From Anaerobacillus sp. CMMVII (GTDB taxonomy: Bacteria; Bacillota; Bacilli; Bacillales; Anaerobacillaceae): DNA of 64,000 bases. Of this stretch, positions 1 to 8,851 are shown one piece after another. Within the stretch, counting starts at the first letter, position 1. Each line of letters begins with the position of its first letter. The notes beneath the pieces were generated by a model, which saw only the letters and a list, made by a program, of their open reading frames with translations, was not told the origin of the DNA and searched no databases. The translations under genes were made by a program, and so were the position numbers. The DNA lies in contig NZ_JACEHK010000002.1 in NCBI RefSeq assembly GCF_025377685.1, forward strand, positions 496,001 to 560,000, read 5' to 3'.

Positions 1-646
1 GGCTCATATTGCAAATGATAAGAACTTAATCGAGGCTTTTAATAAAGGTATGGACATTCATACCAGAACAGCTATGGATGTTTTCCATGTAGAAGCTCAG
101 GCTGTTACAGATTTAATGCGACGTCATGCCAAAGCAGTTAACTTCGGAATTGTTTATGGAATTAGCGATTACGGTTTATCGCAAAGTTTAGGTATAACCC
201 GTAAAGAAGCAGGTACGTTTATCGAAAAATACCTAGAAAGTTTCCCAGGTGTTCGAGATTATATGGAAGATATAGTTCAGGAAGCTAGGGAAAATGGTTA
301 TGTAACAACGCTTTTAAATCGTCGTCGATTCCTTCCTGAAATTACGAGCCGTAATTTTAATTTACGAAGTTTTGCGGAACGAACAGCTATGAATACGCCA
401 ATTCAAGGAACCGCAGCTGATATTATCAAAAAAGCAATGGTAAATATCAGTGAAAGAATTGCTCAAGATGGTTTAGAGGCTAAGCTACTGTTACAAGTAC
501 ACGATGAACTCATCTTTGAAGCACCAAAACACGAATTAGAAAAGTTAAAAGTAATTGTTCCAGAAGTAATGGAATCTGCTGTGGAACTCAAGGTACCGAT
601 AAAAGTTGAGTATGCATACGGCAGCTCATGGTATGACGCGAAGTAA
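1..646 (+). CDS. polA: DNA polymerase I, C-terminal part (5' end outside window)
   Basis: Only the last ~214 residues are visible; the reading frame is open from base 2. This is the fingers/palm end of family A DNA polymerase, which fills gaps in repair and removes Okazaki primers. The O-helix (motif B) is seen as RRHAKAVNFGIVYG at about visible residues 40-53, and motif C as LLQVHDELIFE near residue 163, carrying the catalytic Asp-Glu pair. mutM follows, as in B. subtilis, but a family A hairpin repeat separates them. Truncated only by the window edge. Confidence 0.97.
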   Translation, partial: AHIANDKNLIEAFNKGMDIHTRTAMDVFHVEAQAVTDLMRRHAKAVNFGIVYGISDYGLSQSLGITRKEAGTFIEKYLESFPGVRDYMEDIVQEARENGYVTTLLNRRRFLPEITSRNFNLRSFAERTAMNTPIQGTAADIIKKAMVNISERIAQDGLEAKLLLQVHDELIFEAPKHELEKLKVIVPEVMESAVELKVPIKVEYAYGSSWYDAK

Positions 647-650
647 TTTA

Positions 651-741
651 AAGTGTAGAGTTGAGAGTTTAGAGTTAACTTTTGGAAAGCTTCGAAGCTT
701 CTCCTTAACAACTCTACATTCTACACTATAGACTCTACACT
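651..741. repeat. Family A heptad-arm hairpin, copy 1
   Basis: The left arm reads as 7-bp units (AAGTGTA, GAGTTGA, GAGTTTA, GAGTTAA). The right arm holds complementary units (AACTCTA, CATTCTA, CACTATA, GACTCTA). The apex is AAGCTTCGAAGCTT. It fills the polA-mutM gap and has no terminator-like T-run directly after the stem. Confidence 0.85.
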
Positions 742-760
742 AAAAAGAAAGGGTGTAGTT

Positions 761-1591
761 ATGCCAGAACTACCTGAAGTTGAGACGGTAAAGCGTACGT
801 TACAACAGCTTGTTATTGGAAAAGAAATTAAGGAAGTAATTGTTCATTGGGGGAAAATCATTAAGAAGCCTGATGATGTAGCTGAATTTTGTCACTTGTT
901 AATTGGTCAAACAATACACAATATTGAAAGACGGGCAAAATTTTTGAAGTTCATATTAGATGATTATGTGATTGTATCTCATCTCCGTATGGAAGGGAGG
1001 TACGGTTTACATCAAAACGATGAACCAATAGATAAACATACACATGTGATTTTTTCGTTTACCGATGGAACTGAGCTGAGATATCGGGATGTAAGAAAGT
1101 TTGGTACCATGCATCTGTTTCTAAAGGGGGAAGAGGACGCTAGTCTACCTTTGGCTCAGCTAGGAATTGAGCCTTTTGATGAGGCGTTTCAACCCAAAAC
1201 CCTTAAGGAATTATTGAAAGGGACTAACCGAAAGGTAAAAGTTTCCTTACTAGATCAGTCAAAATTAGTTGGTTTAGGTAATATTTATGTTGATGAGGCA
1301 CTTTTTCGCTCAGGAATTTACCCTGAGCGAATTGGTAAAGAGTTAACCACTAAAGAATTAAAAAAGCTTCATACTGAAATAAAAGCCACACTAAAAGAAG
1401 CGATCGATTTAGGGGGCAGTTCAGTCAAGTCTTACGTTGACGGACAAGGAGAAATGGGGATGTTTCAACAACAGCTGTTCGTTTACGGAAGAAAAGGAGA
1501 ACCGTGTAAAGTGTGTTCAACTCCGATTGAAAAGACCGTTGTCGGAGGTAGAGGTACCCATTATTGTCCGAAATGCCAGTTAAGAGTGTAG
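761..1591 (+). CDS. mutM: Formamidopyrimidine-DNA glycosylase (Fpg/MutM)
   Basis: A 276-residue bifunctional glycosylase/AP lyase that excises 8-oxoguanine and formamidopyrimidines. It begins MPELPEVE, so the catalytic Pro2 and Glu3 are present. The helix-two-turn-helix segment includes GLGNIYVDEALF (about residues 170-181), and the C-terminal zinc finger has CKVC then CPKC. The start is ATG 761 after AAAGGGTG. The last codons are odd: the stop TAG (1589-1591) and the final Arg-Val fall at or in the left arm of the next hairpin repeat, so the repeat supplies the stop. Confidence 0.97.
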   Translation: MPELPEVETVKRTLQQLVIGKEIKEVIVHWGKIIKKPDDVAEFCHLLIGQTIHNIERRAKFLKFILDDYVIVSHLRMEGRYGLHQNDEPIDKHTHVIFSFTDGTELRYRDVRKFGTMHLFLKGEEDASLPLAQLGIEPFDEAFQPKTLKELLKGTNRKVKVSLLDQSKLVGLGNIYVDEALFRSGIYPERIGKELTTKELKKLHTEIKATLKEAIDLGGSSVKSYVDGQGEMGMFQQQLFVYGRKGEPCKVCSTPIEKTVVGGRGTHYCPKCQLRV

Positions 1592-1690
1592 AGTTCAGAG
1601 TGTAGAGTTTAGAGTTTAGAGTTGGGTCAGTTACGCTTCGAAGCAAAAGCTTTCGAAAACTCTACACTCTACACTTTAAACTTTCACACT
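1584..1690. repeat. Family A heptad-arm hairpin, copy 2
   Basis: Left arm units are GAGTGTA, GAGTTCA, GAGTGTA, GAGTTTA, GAGTTTA; right arm units are ACTCTAC, ACTCTAC, ACTTTAA, ACTTTCA. The apex GCTTCGAAGC lies at 1635-1644. The left arm overlaps the stop codon of mutM. Confidence 0.85.
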
Positions 1691-1762
1691 AAAAAAAGTA
1701 AGTACATTGGATGGGCTCCTGCCATATACTATCCTATCAGTGGTTGGAAGGAGCTTTTGTAT

Positions 1763-2398
1763 ATGGTAGAAATTCTTTCCTTACTCTTATTAGCGTTGGC
1801 AGTAAGTCTAGATAGCTTTGGAGTTGGATTAACATATGGTTTAAGGAAAATGAAACTTCCTGTTAAATCATTACTATTTATTGCTTCATGCTCAGCGATT
1901 TCGATTCTCATAGCGATGTCTATCGGAAATCTAATCATGAAGTATTTATCTCCAAGTGTAGCTGAAACAATTGGTGGTAGTATTTTAATCATGATCGGTG
2001 CGTGGGCACTATACCAAATTTATCGACCAGCAAAAAAAGATGAAAAAAACAAGGAAGACGCAGTGATTTTAAACTTTGAAATTAAAGTTCTAGGTGTAGT
2101 AATTAAAATTTTACGAAAACCGATGGTTGCCGACTTTGATAATTCAGGGACAATTACAGGCAGGGAAGCTTTTTTCTTAGGAATTGCACTTTCATTAGAT
2201 GCATTTGGAGCAGGGATTGGTGCAGCTTTAATAGGTTTTTCACCTTTATTTATGGCAGTAAGTGTTGCCTTGATGAGTGCTTTTTGTGTTACCTTAGGAA
2301 TGAAAAGTGGTTACTTATTCTCTGATTCAAAATTTATGCATAAATTTTCATTTATACCAGGATTACTATTGATTGTGCTAGGGATTTTTCGCTTGTAG
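1763..2398 (+). CDS. ytaF: YtaF, MntP-like sporulation membrane protein
   Basis: A 211-residue polytopic membrane protein. Two related halves each carry a SLDSFGVG / SLDAFGAG motif, the hallmark of the MntP/YtaF (DUF204) family of putative cation exporters. Start ATG 1763 is chosen because AAGGAG precedes it and the protein then begins with the expected hydrophobic helix; a longer reading frame upstream would translate the hairpin repeat. In B. subtilis ytaF lies in the same polA-mutM-ytaF-coaE string. The transported ion, if any, cannot be told from sequence. Confidence 0.92.
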   Translation: MVEILSLLLLALAVSLDSFGVGLTYGLRKMKLPVKSLLFIASCSAISILIAMSIGNLIMKYLSPSVAETIGGSILIMIGAWALYQIYRPAKKDEKNKEDAVILNFEIKVLGVVIKILRKPMVADFDNSGTITGREAFFLGIALSLDAFGAGIGAALIGFSPLFMAVSVALMSAFCVTLGMKSGYLFSDSKFMHKFSFIPGLLLIVLGIFRL

Positions 2399-2418
2399 TG
2401 TTAGTAAGGAGATTAGTT

Positions 2419-3012
2419 ATGATTATTGGATTAACTGGTGGAATAGCTAGTGGAAAAAGTACAGTATCGAATATGATGAAAAATGAAGGTATCCCTGTTG
2501 TTGATGCTGATATCATCGCAAGGGAAGTTGTAGAACAAGGAGAAGCAACGTACCAAAAGATTGTTGACGCTTTTGGAAAAGAAATTATAACTAATGATGG
2601 GTGCTTAGATCGAAAGAAACTAGGGGCACTTGTTTTTCAGGACGAAAAAAAGAGAATGCTTCTAAATTCGATTGTTCATCCGGCTATTCGAATTAGAATG
2701 CACGAAAAAGTTGAAAGTTTTAAAAATGAAGGTTTTGCTACAATTGTTTTAGATATTCCGTTGTTATTTGAAAGCAAGTTAACAAACATGGTCGAAAAGA
2801 TTATCGTTGTCTTTGTTGATTACGAACTTCAATTAGAGCGCTTAAAACAGAGGGATCAATTTACGGATCAAGAAGCATTAGTCCGCATAAATGCACAAAT
2901 GCCACTAAAAGACAAAATAGCCCTTGCTGATGAAGTGATCCATAATCATGGATCGATTGATGAGACCAAACAACAATTATTATCAATCCTAAAAAAATGG
3001 AATTGCTTATAA
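2419..3012 (+). CDS. coaE: Dephospho-CoA kinase
   Basis: A 197-residue P-loop kinase performing the last step of coenzyme A synthesis, phosphorylating the 3'-OH of dephospho-CoA. The Walker A GGIASGKST is at residues 8-16, and DADIIAREVVE and LDIPLLFES are typical CoaE segments. The start is ATG 2419, placed a few bases after TAAGGAG; it lies 20 bases beyond the ytaF stop, so the two are probably co-transcribed. Confidence 0.96.
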   Translation: MIIGLTGGIASGKSTVSNMMKNEGIPVVDADIIAREVVEQGEATYQKIVDAFGKEIITNDGCLDRKKLGALVFQDEKKRMLLNSIVHPAIRIRMHEKVESFKNEGFATIVLDIPLLFESKLTNMVEKIIVVFVDYELQLERLKQRDQFTDQEALVRINAQMPLKDKIALADEVIHNHGSIDETKQQLLSILKKWNCL

Positions 3013-3129
3013 AAATTGTTTTCTAAAGATGGTTGCTAGTAGCTTCTAGCAAATGGTGCTCCTTAAAAAGTAAGTACGATTGGCTTGTATGCCTCAGAGG
3101 CTATTCTCTAATAAAGCAATATAAGTTAT

Positions 3130-3169
3130 AAAAGTTAGCTTTTGCGATTTGCAAAACGCTAACTTTTTT
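3130..3169 (+). terminator. Rho-independent terminator after coaE
   Basis: AAAGTTAGC and TTTTGC pair with GCAAAA and GCTAACTTT around a short loop, with a one-base bulge, followed by a T-run. It sits in the 323-base gap between coaE and gapB. Confidence 0.8.
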
Positions 3170-3253
3170 GTGCATAAAATTGGTAATCAAGAGTCTAATT
3201 TAGTTAATTTGTCTATTTTTCAACTATTTATTACGTAAATAGGAAAATAAATC

Positions 3254-3281
3254 TTCAATAATTCATATTATATGTTATACT
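3254..3281 (+). promoter_or_regulatory. Candidate sigma-A promoter of gapB
   Basis: TATACT (3276-3281) is a good -10; TTCAAT (3254-3259) is a weak -35 at 16-base spacing. The surrounding sequence is AT-rich. In B. subtilis gapB is repressed by CcpN in this region; I could not identify a convincing CcpN operator. Confidence 0.4.
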
Positions 3282-3335
3282 AATTTTATAATTTAAATAT
3301 TTAGTATGACATATTGGTGTGGAGGGATATCATAT

Positions 3336-4369
3336 ATGAAAGTGAAAGTAGCGATTAATGGATTTGGAAGAATAGGAAGAATGGTGTTTAGAAAAGCAAT
3401 TCTTGAAAATAAACTTGATCTTGTTGCAATAAATGCAAGTTACCCAGCTGAAACACTTGCTCACTTGATAAAATATGATAGTATCCATGGTGAGTTTATG
3501 GGGGAAGTTAAAGCGGAGCCGAATGGAACGCTTACAGTAAACGGCAAAACCATCCATTTAATTAGTGAGAGAGACCCAAAAAAGCTTCCTTGGAAAGAAC
3601 TAAATATAGATATCGTAATTGAAGCTACTGGTAAATTTAAATCTAAGGAAACCGCTTCTTATCATATAGAAGCTGGTGCGAAAAAAGTTGTGATTACCGC
3701 ACCGGGAAAAAATGAAGATGTAACAATTGTAATGGGTGTTAACGAAGAGAAATATGATCATGAGAAACATCATGTAATTTCAAACGCATCTTGTACGACA
3801 AACTGCTTAGCACCCGTTGCTAAAGTGATCGATGAAAAATTTGGGATTGAAAGTGGATTAATGACAACTGTTCATTCTTATACAAATGACCAAAAAAATA
3901 TTGATAATCCACACAAAGATTTGCGTAGAGCAAGAGCATGTGGTCAATCAATCATTCCTACAACGACTGGAGCAGCAAAAGCTTTATCATTAGTGCTACC
4001 TCAACTTGAAGGGAAACTGAATGGACTTTCATTACGAGTGCCAACTCCAAACGTGTCATTAGTTGATTTAGTAGCAACCGTGAAAAGGAAATTACAATTG
4101 AGGAGATTAACCAAGCGTTTGAAGAAGCTGCTAATGGTTCTTTAAAAGGTATTTTAGGTTTTACGATGGAACCACTTGTATCAATTGATTTTAACGGTAA
4201 TGAAAATTCTTCAATCATTGATGGGTTATCAACAATGGTTATTGGAAAAAAACAAATCAAAGTATTAGCATGGTATGATAATGAATGGGGTTATTCATGT
4301 AGAGTAGTAGACTTGGTAAATTATGTAGCAAGCCAAATAAAAAAGTATAACGAAATTGGTGTTTCTTAA
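3336..4369 (+). CDS. gapB: Glyceraldehyde-3-phosphate dehydrogenase, GapB type (frameshifted here)
   Basis: The gluconeogenic GAPDH. The N-terminal dinucleotide motif is NGFGRIGR (8-15) and the catalytic Cys153 lies in [13 protein letters not shown]. The adenosine-ribose loop reads INASY rather than the IND of NAD-specific GapA, consistent with NADP preference, so gapB rather than gapA is called. Start ATG 3336 follows GGAGGG. The frame breaks at the AAAA run 4083-4086: adding one A restores [14 protein letters not shown] and the whole C-terminus ([15 protein letters not shown]) to 4369. All the rest is conserved, so a sequence error is likelier than a dead gene. Confidence 0.93.
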
Positions 4370-4413
4370 CACTTACTTTGAATAATTTATTTAAAGATCT
4401 AAGGGAATAGTAA

Positions 4414-4500
4414 CAGTTGAATCACTTGTACTTGTATTGAATTTGCAGGCTAATTACGCAAATTCAATACAAGTATGCTTACGGAGGGGGGATTCAACTG
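4414..4500 (+). promoter_or_regulatory. Nested inverted repeats in the speD leader enclosing the SD
   Basis: A perfect 16-bp inverted repeat, CTTGTATTGAATTTGC (4431-4446) with its complement at 4458-4473 and an 11-base loop, is enclosed by a perfect 10-bp pair, CAGTTGAATC (4414-4423) with GATTCAACTG (4491-4500). The Shine-Dalgarno GGAGGGGG (4483-4490) lies between the inner and outer 3' arms. No T-run follows, so this is not a simple terminator; control of translation is a guess. Confidence 0.65.
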
Positions 4501-4506
4501 GATACA

Positions 4507-4881
4507 ATGGGTCGTCATGTAATTGCGGAACTATGGGGTTGCAACGTAGATAAATTGAATAATATCAATTTTATTGAACAGTTGTTTGTTGATGCTGCAT
4601 TAGAGGCGGGTGCGGAAGTTAGAGAGGTTGTGTTTCATAAGTTTGCACCTCTCGGAGTAAGTGGAGTAGTGATTATTTCAGAGTCTCACTTAACCATTCA
4701 CTCTTTTCCTGAACAGGGCTATGCAAGTATAGATGTATATACTTGTGGTAATCGTATAGACCCAAATGTTGCTTCAAATTACATCTCAAAAGGTCTCGGA
4801 GCTAAAACTGTAGAACACATACAAGTTTATAGAGGGATGGGACCGATACATGTTGGGAAACCTAAAGTAACTGCTTTATAA
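4507..4881 (+). CDS. speD: S-adenosylmethionine decarboxylase proenzyme
   Basis: A pyruvoyl enzyme that makes decarboxylated SAM for spermidine synthesis. [16 protein letters not shown] contains the self-cleavage Glu-Ser site, and the Ser becomes the pyruvoyl group. Conserved HKFAP and DVYTCG are present; about 124 residues, family length. ATG 4507 is annotated, but the strong SD GGAGGGGG ends at 4490, sixteen bases away. An in-frame CTG at 4498 has ideal spacing and would give MDTMGRHV, matching the METMGRHV start I recall for the B. subtilis protein. The true start may thus be CTG 4498. Confidence 0.95.
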   Translation: MGRHVIAELWGCNVDKLNNINFIEQLFVDAALEAGAEVREVVFHKFAPLGVSGVVIISESHLTIHSFPEQGYASIDVYTCGNRIDPNVASNYISKGLGAKTVEHIQVYRGMGPIHVGKPKVTAL

Positions 4882-4892
4882 ATCAAACAAAT

Positions 4893-4916
4893 AAGGAGGT
4901 TTAATCACCTCTTTTT
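4893..4916 (+). terminator. Small hairpin with T-run after speD
   Basis: GAGGT pairs with ACCTC around a six-base loop and is followed by five T. It stands immediately upstream of a stronger terminator, so the two form a tandem pair. Confidence 0.5.
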
Positions 4917-4953
4917 GGCTGTTGAGAATTTTCAACAGCCATTTTTTTTTTTT
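4917..4953 (+). terminator. Strong terminator after speD
   Basis: GGCTGTTGA pairs with TCAACAGCC around GAATTT, followed by A and twelve T. The core GGCTGTTGAGAATTTTCAAC recurs exactly in the terminator after pheT (32870-32889). Confidence 0.9.
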
Positions 4954-5158
4954 GCATTTTATTTGTAGCCAAGCGAGGTTTACGAGCAAAATGAGAAACG
5001 AGAGACCTCTATTTACTTTTTCTAATCATTTAAAAGTCAAATTTTCCTTCATTCTGAAAGTAATGAAACCATCTCTTTTTTCATTTCTAGTAATTTTTAT
5101 ATTATTTGTCTATAATTTAATTATCCATACACAATCAAATCCTAAAGAGGTGGCACAA

Positions 5159-5563
5159 ATGAGTTTAAAGGACAAGTTTAACAAATTTATATCTACACAT
5201 ACAGAGACAAGAGAATTACATTCGGATGAGACGCTAAAGACTAGATACTATAAAGCGATGAAAGATAAGGCATTTAATGAAGTTCTGACATTATTCCAGC
5301 AAACTCCTCATTTTGAAGTCCGAGACCATTCAGTTGAACGAGGCGAAATTATTGTGAACGGTGGCACTAAGAAAAAGTTTTTCTTAGTAGCAACAGTCAT
5401 TATGGTATCCCCTAACCGCACTGCGGTAGATTTCGCTGTAAGTACAGAAACGGCATTACCTATGGACTTTGGCTATAGTGCGAAAGTAATAAAAGATACT
5501 TATGAAAAACTCGATAAACGATTAGAATATGTTGGCTCAGGCTTAGGAGCAAAGCTGCTTTAG
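5159..5563 (+). CDS. Conserved hypothetical protein, possibly DUF1499-like
   Basis: A 134-residue soluble, charged protein that I cannot name firmly. The arrangement of YYKA, a central FEVRD and ERGEI, then TAVDFAVST and a C-terminal DFGYSAKVI resembles the DUF1499 layout (strand-rich core ending in a polar-aromatic DFG-like segment); this is inference. Start ATG 5159 has AGAGGTGG upstream; a longer reading frame from 4922 would add a membrane-like segment but reads through the speD terminator, so it is rejected. It sits alone between speD and nrdR, with its own AT-rich upstream region. Confidence 0.7.
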   Translation: MSLKDKFNKFISTHTETRELHSDETLKTRYYKAMKDKAFNEVLTLFQQTPHFEVRDHSVERGEIIVNGGTKKKFFLVATVIMVSPNRTAVDFAVSTETALPMDFGYSAKVIKDTYEKLDKRLEYVGSGLGAKLL

Positions 5564-5705
5564 TTTAGATTTATAGTCAAAATGAATATGAGTTTTTCGA
5601 GAGGCAAAGAAATTTTCTAGAACTCTAAACAATAACTTGTACTTACATCTATTTTTTTATATCATTAATAGTGAAAACTAAGGCAAACTTATGGAGATGA
5701 TAGGT

Positions 5706-6224
5706 ATGCGCTGTCCAACATGTAATTATAACGGTACTCGAGTACTTGACTCACGGCCAAGCCACGAAGGGCGCTCAATTAGAAGAAGACGTGAATGTGA
5801 AGAATGTAATTTTCGCTTTACAACCTTCGAGACTGTTGAAGTAACCCCGTTAATTGTTGTAAAAAAAGATGGGAATCGTGAAGAATTTAGTAAAGATAAA
5901 ATTCTGCGAGGTCTAATCCGTGCGTGTGAAAAACGGCCAGTTCCGTTACAAAAGTTAGAAGAAATAGTTGATAAAGTTGAAAAAGACTTGAGAAACGCTG
6001 GAGCACCCGAAGTTAAGAGTGAAGATGTTGGTGAAAGTGTGATGGAATACTTAGCTGATGTTGATGATGTTGCTTATGTGCGTTTTGCATCAGTTTATCG
6101 CCAATTTAAGGATATAAACGTATTTATTGACGAACTAAAAGAGCTATTACAAAAAACTGAAACAAATAAAAGGGCTAAGATTGATATCTTTGGCTCTTTT
6201 TTATTCATAAAGCGTAAAAAGTAG
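5706..6224 (+). CDS. nrdR: Transcriptional repressor NrdR
   Basis: An ATP-cone repressor of ribonucleotide reductase genes. The N-terminal zinc ribbon CPTC...CEEC (residues 3-34), the arginine-rich [11 protein letters not shown] and the ATP-cone ([20 protein letters not shown] onward) are all present. Start ATG 5706 follows GGAG by ten bases. At 172 residues it is about 20 longer than usual: the extra tail after LLQKTETNK is coded by what looks like the gene's own terminator (6168-6202), which suggests a lost stop or a single-base error just before it. Confidence 0.94.
   Translation: MRCPTCNYNGTRVLDSRPSHEGRSIRRRRECEECNFRFTTFETVEVTPLIVVKKDGNREEFSKDKILRGLIRACEKRPVPLQKLEEIVDKVEKDLRNAGAPEVKSEDVGESVMEYLADVDDVAYVRFASVYRQFKDINVFIDELKELLQKTETNKRAKIDIFGSFLFIKRKK
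6168..6202 (+). terminator. Terminator-like hairpin inside the nrdR 3' end
   Basis: AAAAGGGCTAAG pairs, with G-U pairs and a bulge, with CTTTGGCTCTTTT and runs into TTTTTT. It overlaps the last ~18 codons of nrdR as read here. Confidence 0.5.
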
Positions 6225-6238
6225 TTTTAGTAGTTAAT

Positions 6239-6364
6239 GTCTAGCTCCAGCGCTCAGCCCCTCGAAGAACATTTGCTTGTTGCTGCTCCTGCGGTTACTC
6301 GTCGCAAAGCAGAGAAGTAACCCGAGGAAGTTCCTTGGCTACCCAGGGCGCTTGCGCTTTTCTT
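6239..6364. repeat. Family B repeat, copy 1
   Basis: It opens TGTCTAGCTCCAGCGC and closes GGCGCTTGCGCTTTTCTT; the AGCGC and GCGCT ends can pair. The interior includes CCTCGAAGAACATTTGCTTG, shared with copy 4 near 55.2 kb. It fills most of the nrdR-dnaB gap. Confidence 0.75.
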
Positions 6365-6467
6365 AAAAAATGTACATTTTTTCCCTAATTGGGTTGAAAC
6401 ATTTATAATATTTGTCCAAAAAAATGTTAAAATAGATTAGTAAATTTATAGAATGGGTGATGGAAGA

Positions 6468-7913
6468 ATGGCGTTACATTGGATGCATTTGTTACCTGTC
6501 GATCGTTATGTCGTTCGAACTACTTCATTCATTAACGAAGCAGATCGGAAAATAATTACACTTTTATATCAACCTCTAATAGGGGCAATTGCTCATAGTC
6601 TTTACTTTGCGCTACAGAGCGAACTAGAAAGAGATCAATATACGAGTATTGAAACAACCCACAAAACACTAATGACAATGATGGGTCTACCTCTAGATAA
6701 GATTTATGAGGAACGGAAAAAGTTAGAAGGTATTGGCCTCTTAAATGTTTATAAGCAGAAGCAAGATGAGGATATTATCTATTTATACGAATTACAGAAG
6801 CCTTTTAGTCCTCATGAGTTCTTTAAGGATGATGTTCTCAGTGTCTATTTGTATAATCGCGTTGGCAAATACCGCTATCTTCAATTAAGAGACCGGTTTA
6901 CGATAAATAAAATAAATAAAGATAACTTTAAAGAGATTACGTTATCTTTCAGTGATGTGTTTACTTCATTACACCACTCAGAAATCTCGGCACAACAAGG
7001 GGAATTATCGACTTCTTTAGTCATTGATTCTCAATCGGATATTGTTAACAATGATAGTTCAGAAAGCTCTTACACTATATTAGAAGAAGCTTTTGACTTT
7101 TCATTACTTATTACGTATCTATCGAATATGATCAATCCAAAAACATTATTCACTGAAAAAGTTAAAGAGACAATTGTCCGCTTAGCTTTTGTTTACCGGA
7201 TTGACCCTTATGAAATGAGTAAAATAATTCAAGATTCGTTACTTCATGATGATACGGTTGACCTAGATGTTATGAGAGAAAAAGTGAAAAACTGGTACAA
7301 ATTCACATATGAAAGTGAACCTCCAGGATTGGGCTTTAGAACACATCCTGAAAAGTATAGAACGATGTCAGGGAAAGAACCAAAAACTGAAGAAGAAGAA
7401 ATGATTTTGCTTTATGAAACAGAATCTCCACTGACACTTTTAGAAAGTAAATCGGCTGCTGGGGCCAAAGTTCCTTTAGGGGATGCTAAAATTGTTGAAA
7501 CCCTATTATTGGATTATAAGCTTTTACCTGGTGTTGCAAATGTACTTATTGACTTTATTTTAGAAATTAATGATATGAAATTGACAAAGTCTTATGTAGA
7601 AAAGATAGCTGGTCAGTGGGCCCGAAAAAACGTTAAAACCGTTAAAGAAGCGATGGCCTTAGCTAAGGGAGAATACAAGAAGCGTGAGCAGTGGGATCAA
7701 GGTACTGCTGAGGCGGCTGCAACCACTGAAAGGCCAGTCAAACAGCGGCAAAACAATACCAATCGTTATGTGAGAAAAGATCGCCTTCCAAAATGGCTGA
7801 TAGAAGCTAAAAAAGAAGTTACCTCTAAGCAAGAAGATGATGATATTACAAAAGTTAAACAAGAGCTTGAAGAAAAATTTAAATTATTAAAATTACAACG
7901 CCAGGAGGGATAG
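6468..7913 (+). CDS. dnaB: Replication initiation and membrane attachment protein DnaB
   Basis: The Firmicute primosome protein DnaB (not the helicase), which with DnaD and DnaI helps load the replicative helicase at oriC and at restarted forks. MALHWMHLLPVDRYVV matches the family's N-terminus, followed by the winged-helix region (YQPLIGAIAHSLY) and a C-terminal DnaB/DnaD domain around WARKNVKTVKEAMALA. The charged C-terminus is typical. ATG 6468 is chosen over 6453 because GGTGATGG lies just before it and the N-terminus then matches relatives. dnaI follows two bases after the stop. Confidence 0.94.
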   Translation: MALHWMHLLPVDRYVVRTTSFINEADRKIITLLYQPLIGAIAHSLYFALQSELERDQYTSIETTHKTLMTMMGLPLDKIYEERKKLEGIGLLNVYKQKQDEDIIYLYELQKPFSPHEFFKDDVLSVYLYNRVGKYRYLQLRDRFTINKINKDNFKEITLSFSDVFTSLHHSEISAQQGELSTSLVIDSQSDIVNNDSSESSYTILEEAFDFSLLITYLSNMINPKTLFTEKVKETIVRLAFVYRIDPYEMSKIIQDSLLHDDTVDLDVMREKVKNWYKFTYESEPPGLGFRTHPEKYRTMSGKEPKTEEEEMILLYETESPLTLLESKSAAGAKVPLGDAKIVETLLLDYKLLPGVANVLIDFILEINDMKLTKSYVEKIAGQWARKNVKTVKEAMALAKGEYKKREQWDQGTAEAAATTERPVKQRQNNTNRYVRKDRLPKWLIEAKKEVTSKQEDDDITKVKQELEEKFKLLKLQRQEG

Positions 7914-7915
7914 TT

Positions 7916-8851
7916 TTGGAACTGATTAAACAAACGTTAGAAAAAATGAAAAGTTCAAAAAGTATGTTAGATAATTTCCAACGTTTAAAAGAAGATATTC
8001 TTTCTGACAAATGGATAGTAGAATTTCTTCGTGAAAATCCAACTCTTCCTGAATCTGAAATTAATCGCAATATTTCTCGGTTCTTTGAGTATAGAAATGA
8101 GCGGAATAATTGTACAAAATGTTTGAGTCTCGATACGTGTGTAAACATGATGAAAGGCTATCAGCCAGAGCTTTTTCTAGAAAGACAGCAAGTACAACTA
8201 CGTTATAATGTCTGTCATCGAAAATGGAAAGATGATCAAAAAAAACAGCAGCAATCTCTGATTAAAAGTTTGTACATTCCTAAAGAAATTTTGAAGGCAA
8301 CTTTCGACCAGCTAGATCAAGATAACCGTTCTAGAATTGTAGCGATTGCAAAAGCTGTTGAGTTTGCAACAACAACGAATCCTGGGGAAACGGGAAAAGG
8401 CCTTTATCTGCACGGTCAATTTGGTGTGGGAAAAACATATATTATGGGTGCCATTGCAAATGAACTTGCAGAGAGAAATATTTCATCGATGCTGGTTTAC
8501 ACACCTGACTTTTTCCGGGAGTTAAAAAGTGGTATTAGTGATGGATCATATAATGAAAAACTTGATCTTGTTAAAAAAGTTCCTGTTCTTATTTTAGATG
8601 ATTTAGGTGCTGAAACAATGTCAAGTTGGGTGAGAGATGATATATTAGGTGTAATTTTACAACATAGAATGCTTGAAAAGCTACCGACATTATATACTTC
8701 AAACTATGATTTTGATGAACTAGAAGAACACCTGGCTTACTCCCAAAAAGGTGGTATTGAGCAACTTAAATCCAAACGAATTATGGAGCGTATCCGTCAT
8801 TTTGCTGATCCTGTTTATATTGAGGGAGTAAATCGAAGAGGAAAAATGTAA
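7916..8851 (+). CDS. dnaI: Primosomal protein DnaI (helicase loader)
   Basis: The AAA+ helicase loader. The N-terminal domain carries cysteines and a histidine for zinc (CTKC, DTC and NVCHRK, residues 63-103). The C-terminal ATPase domain has Walker A GQFGVGKTY and Walker B VLILDDLG. About 311 residues, as expected. The start is TTG 7916, seven bases from CAGGAGGG, which overlaps the end of dnaB; the tight spacing implies translational coupling in a dnaB-dnaI operon. Confidence 0.96.
   Translation: MELIKQTLEKMKSSKSMLDNFQRLKEDILSDKWIVEFLRENPTLPESEINRNISRFFEYRNERNNCTKCLSLDTCVNMMKGYQPELFLERQQVQLRYNVCHRKWKDDQKKQQQSLIKSLYIPKEILKATFDQLDQDNRSRIVAIAKAVEFATTTNPGETGKGLYLHGQFGVGKTYIMGAIANELAERNISSMLVYTPDFFRELKSGISDGSYNEKLDLVKKVPVLILDDLGAETMSSWVRDDILGVILQHRMLEKLPTLYTSNYDFDELEEHLAYSQKGGIEQLKSKRIMERIRHFADPVYIEGVNRRGKM

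Noticed and set aside
651-741. CRISPR-like array from short regular repeats
   Set aside because: Units are 7 bp with no spacers, arms are inverted, and no cas genes are present.
4922-5158. N-terminal extension of the gene at 5159 with a membrane helix
   Set aside because: The extension begins inside the speD terminator T-run and has no SD, while 5159 has one.
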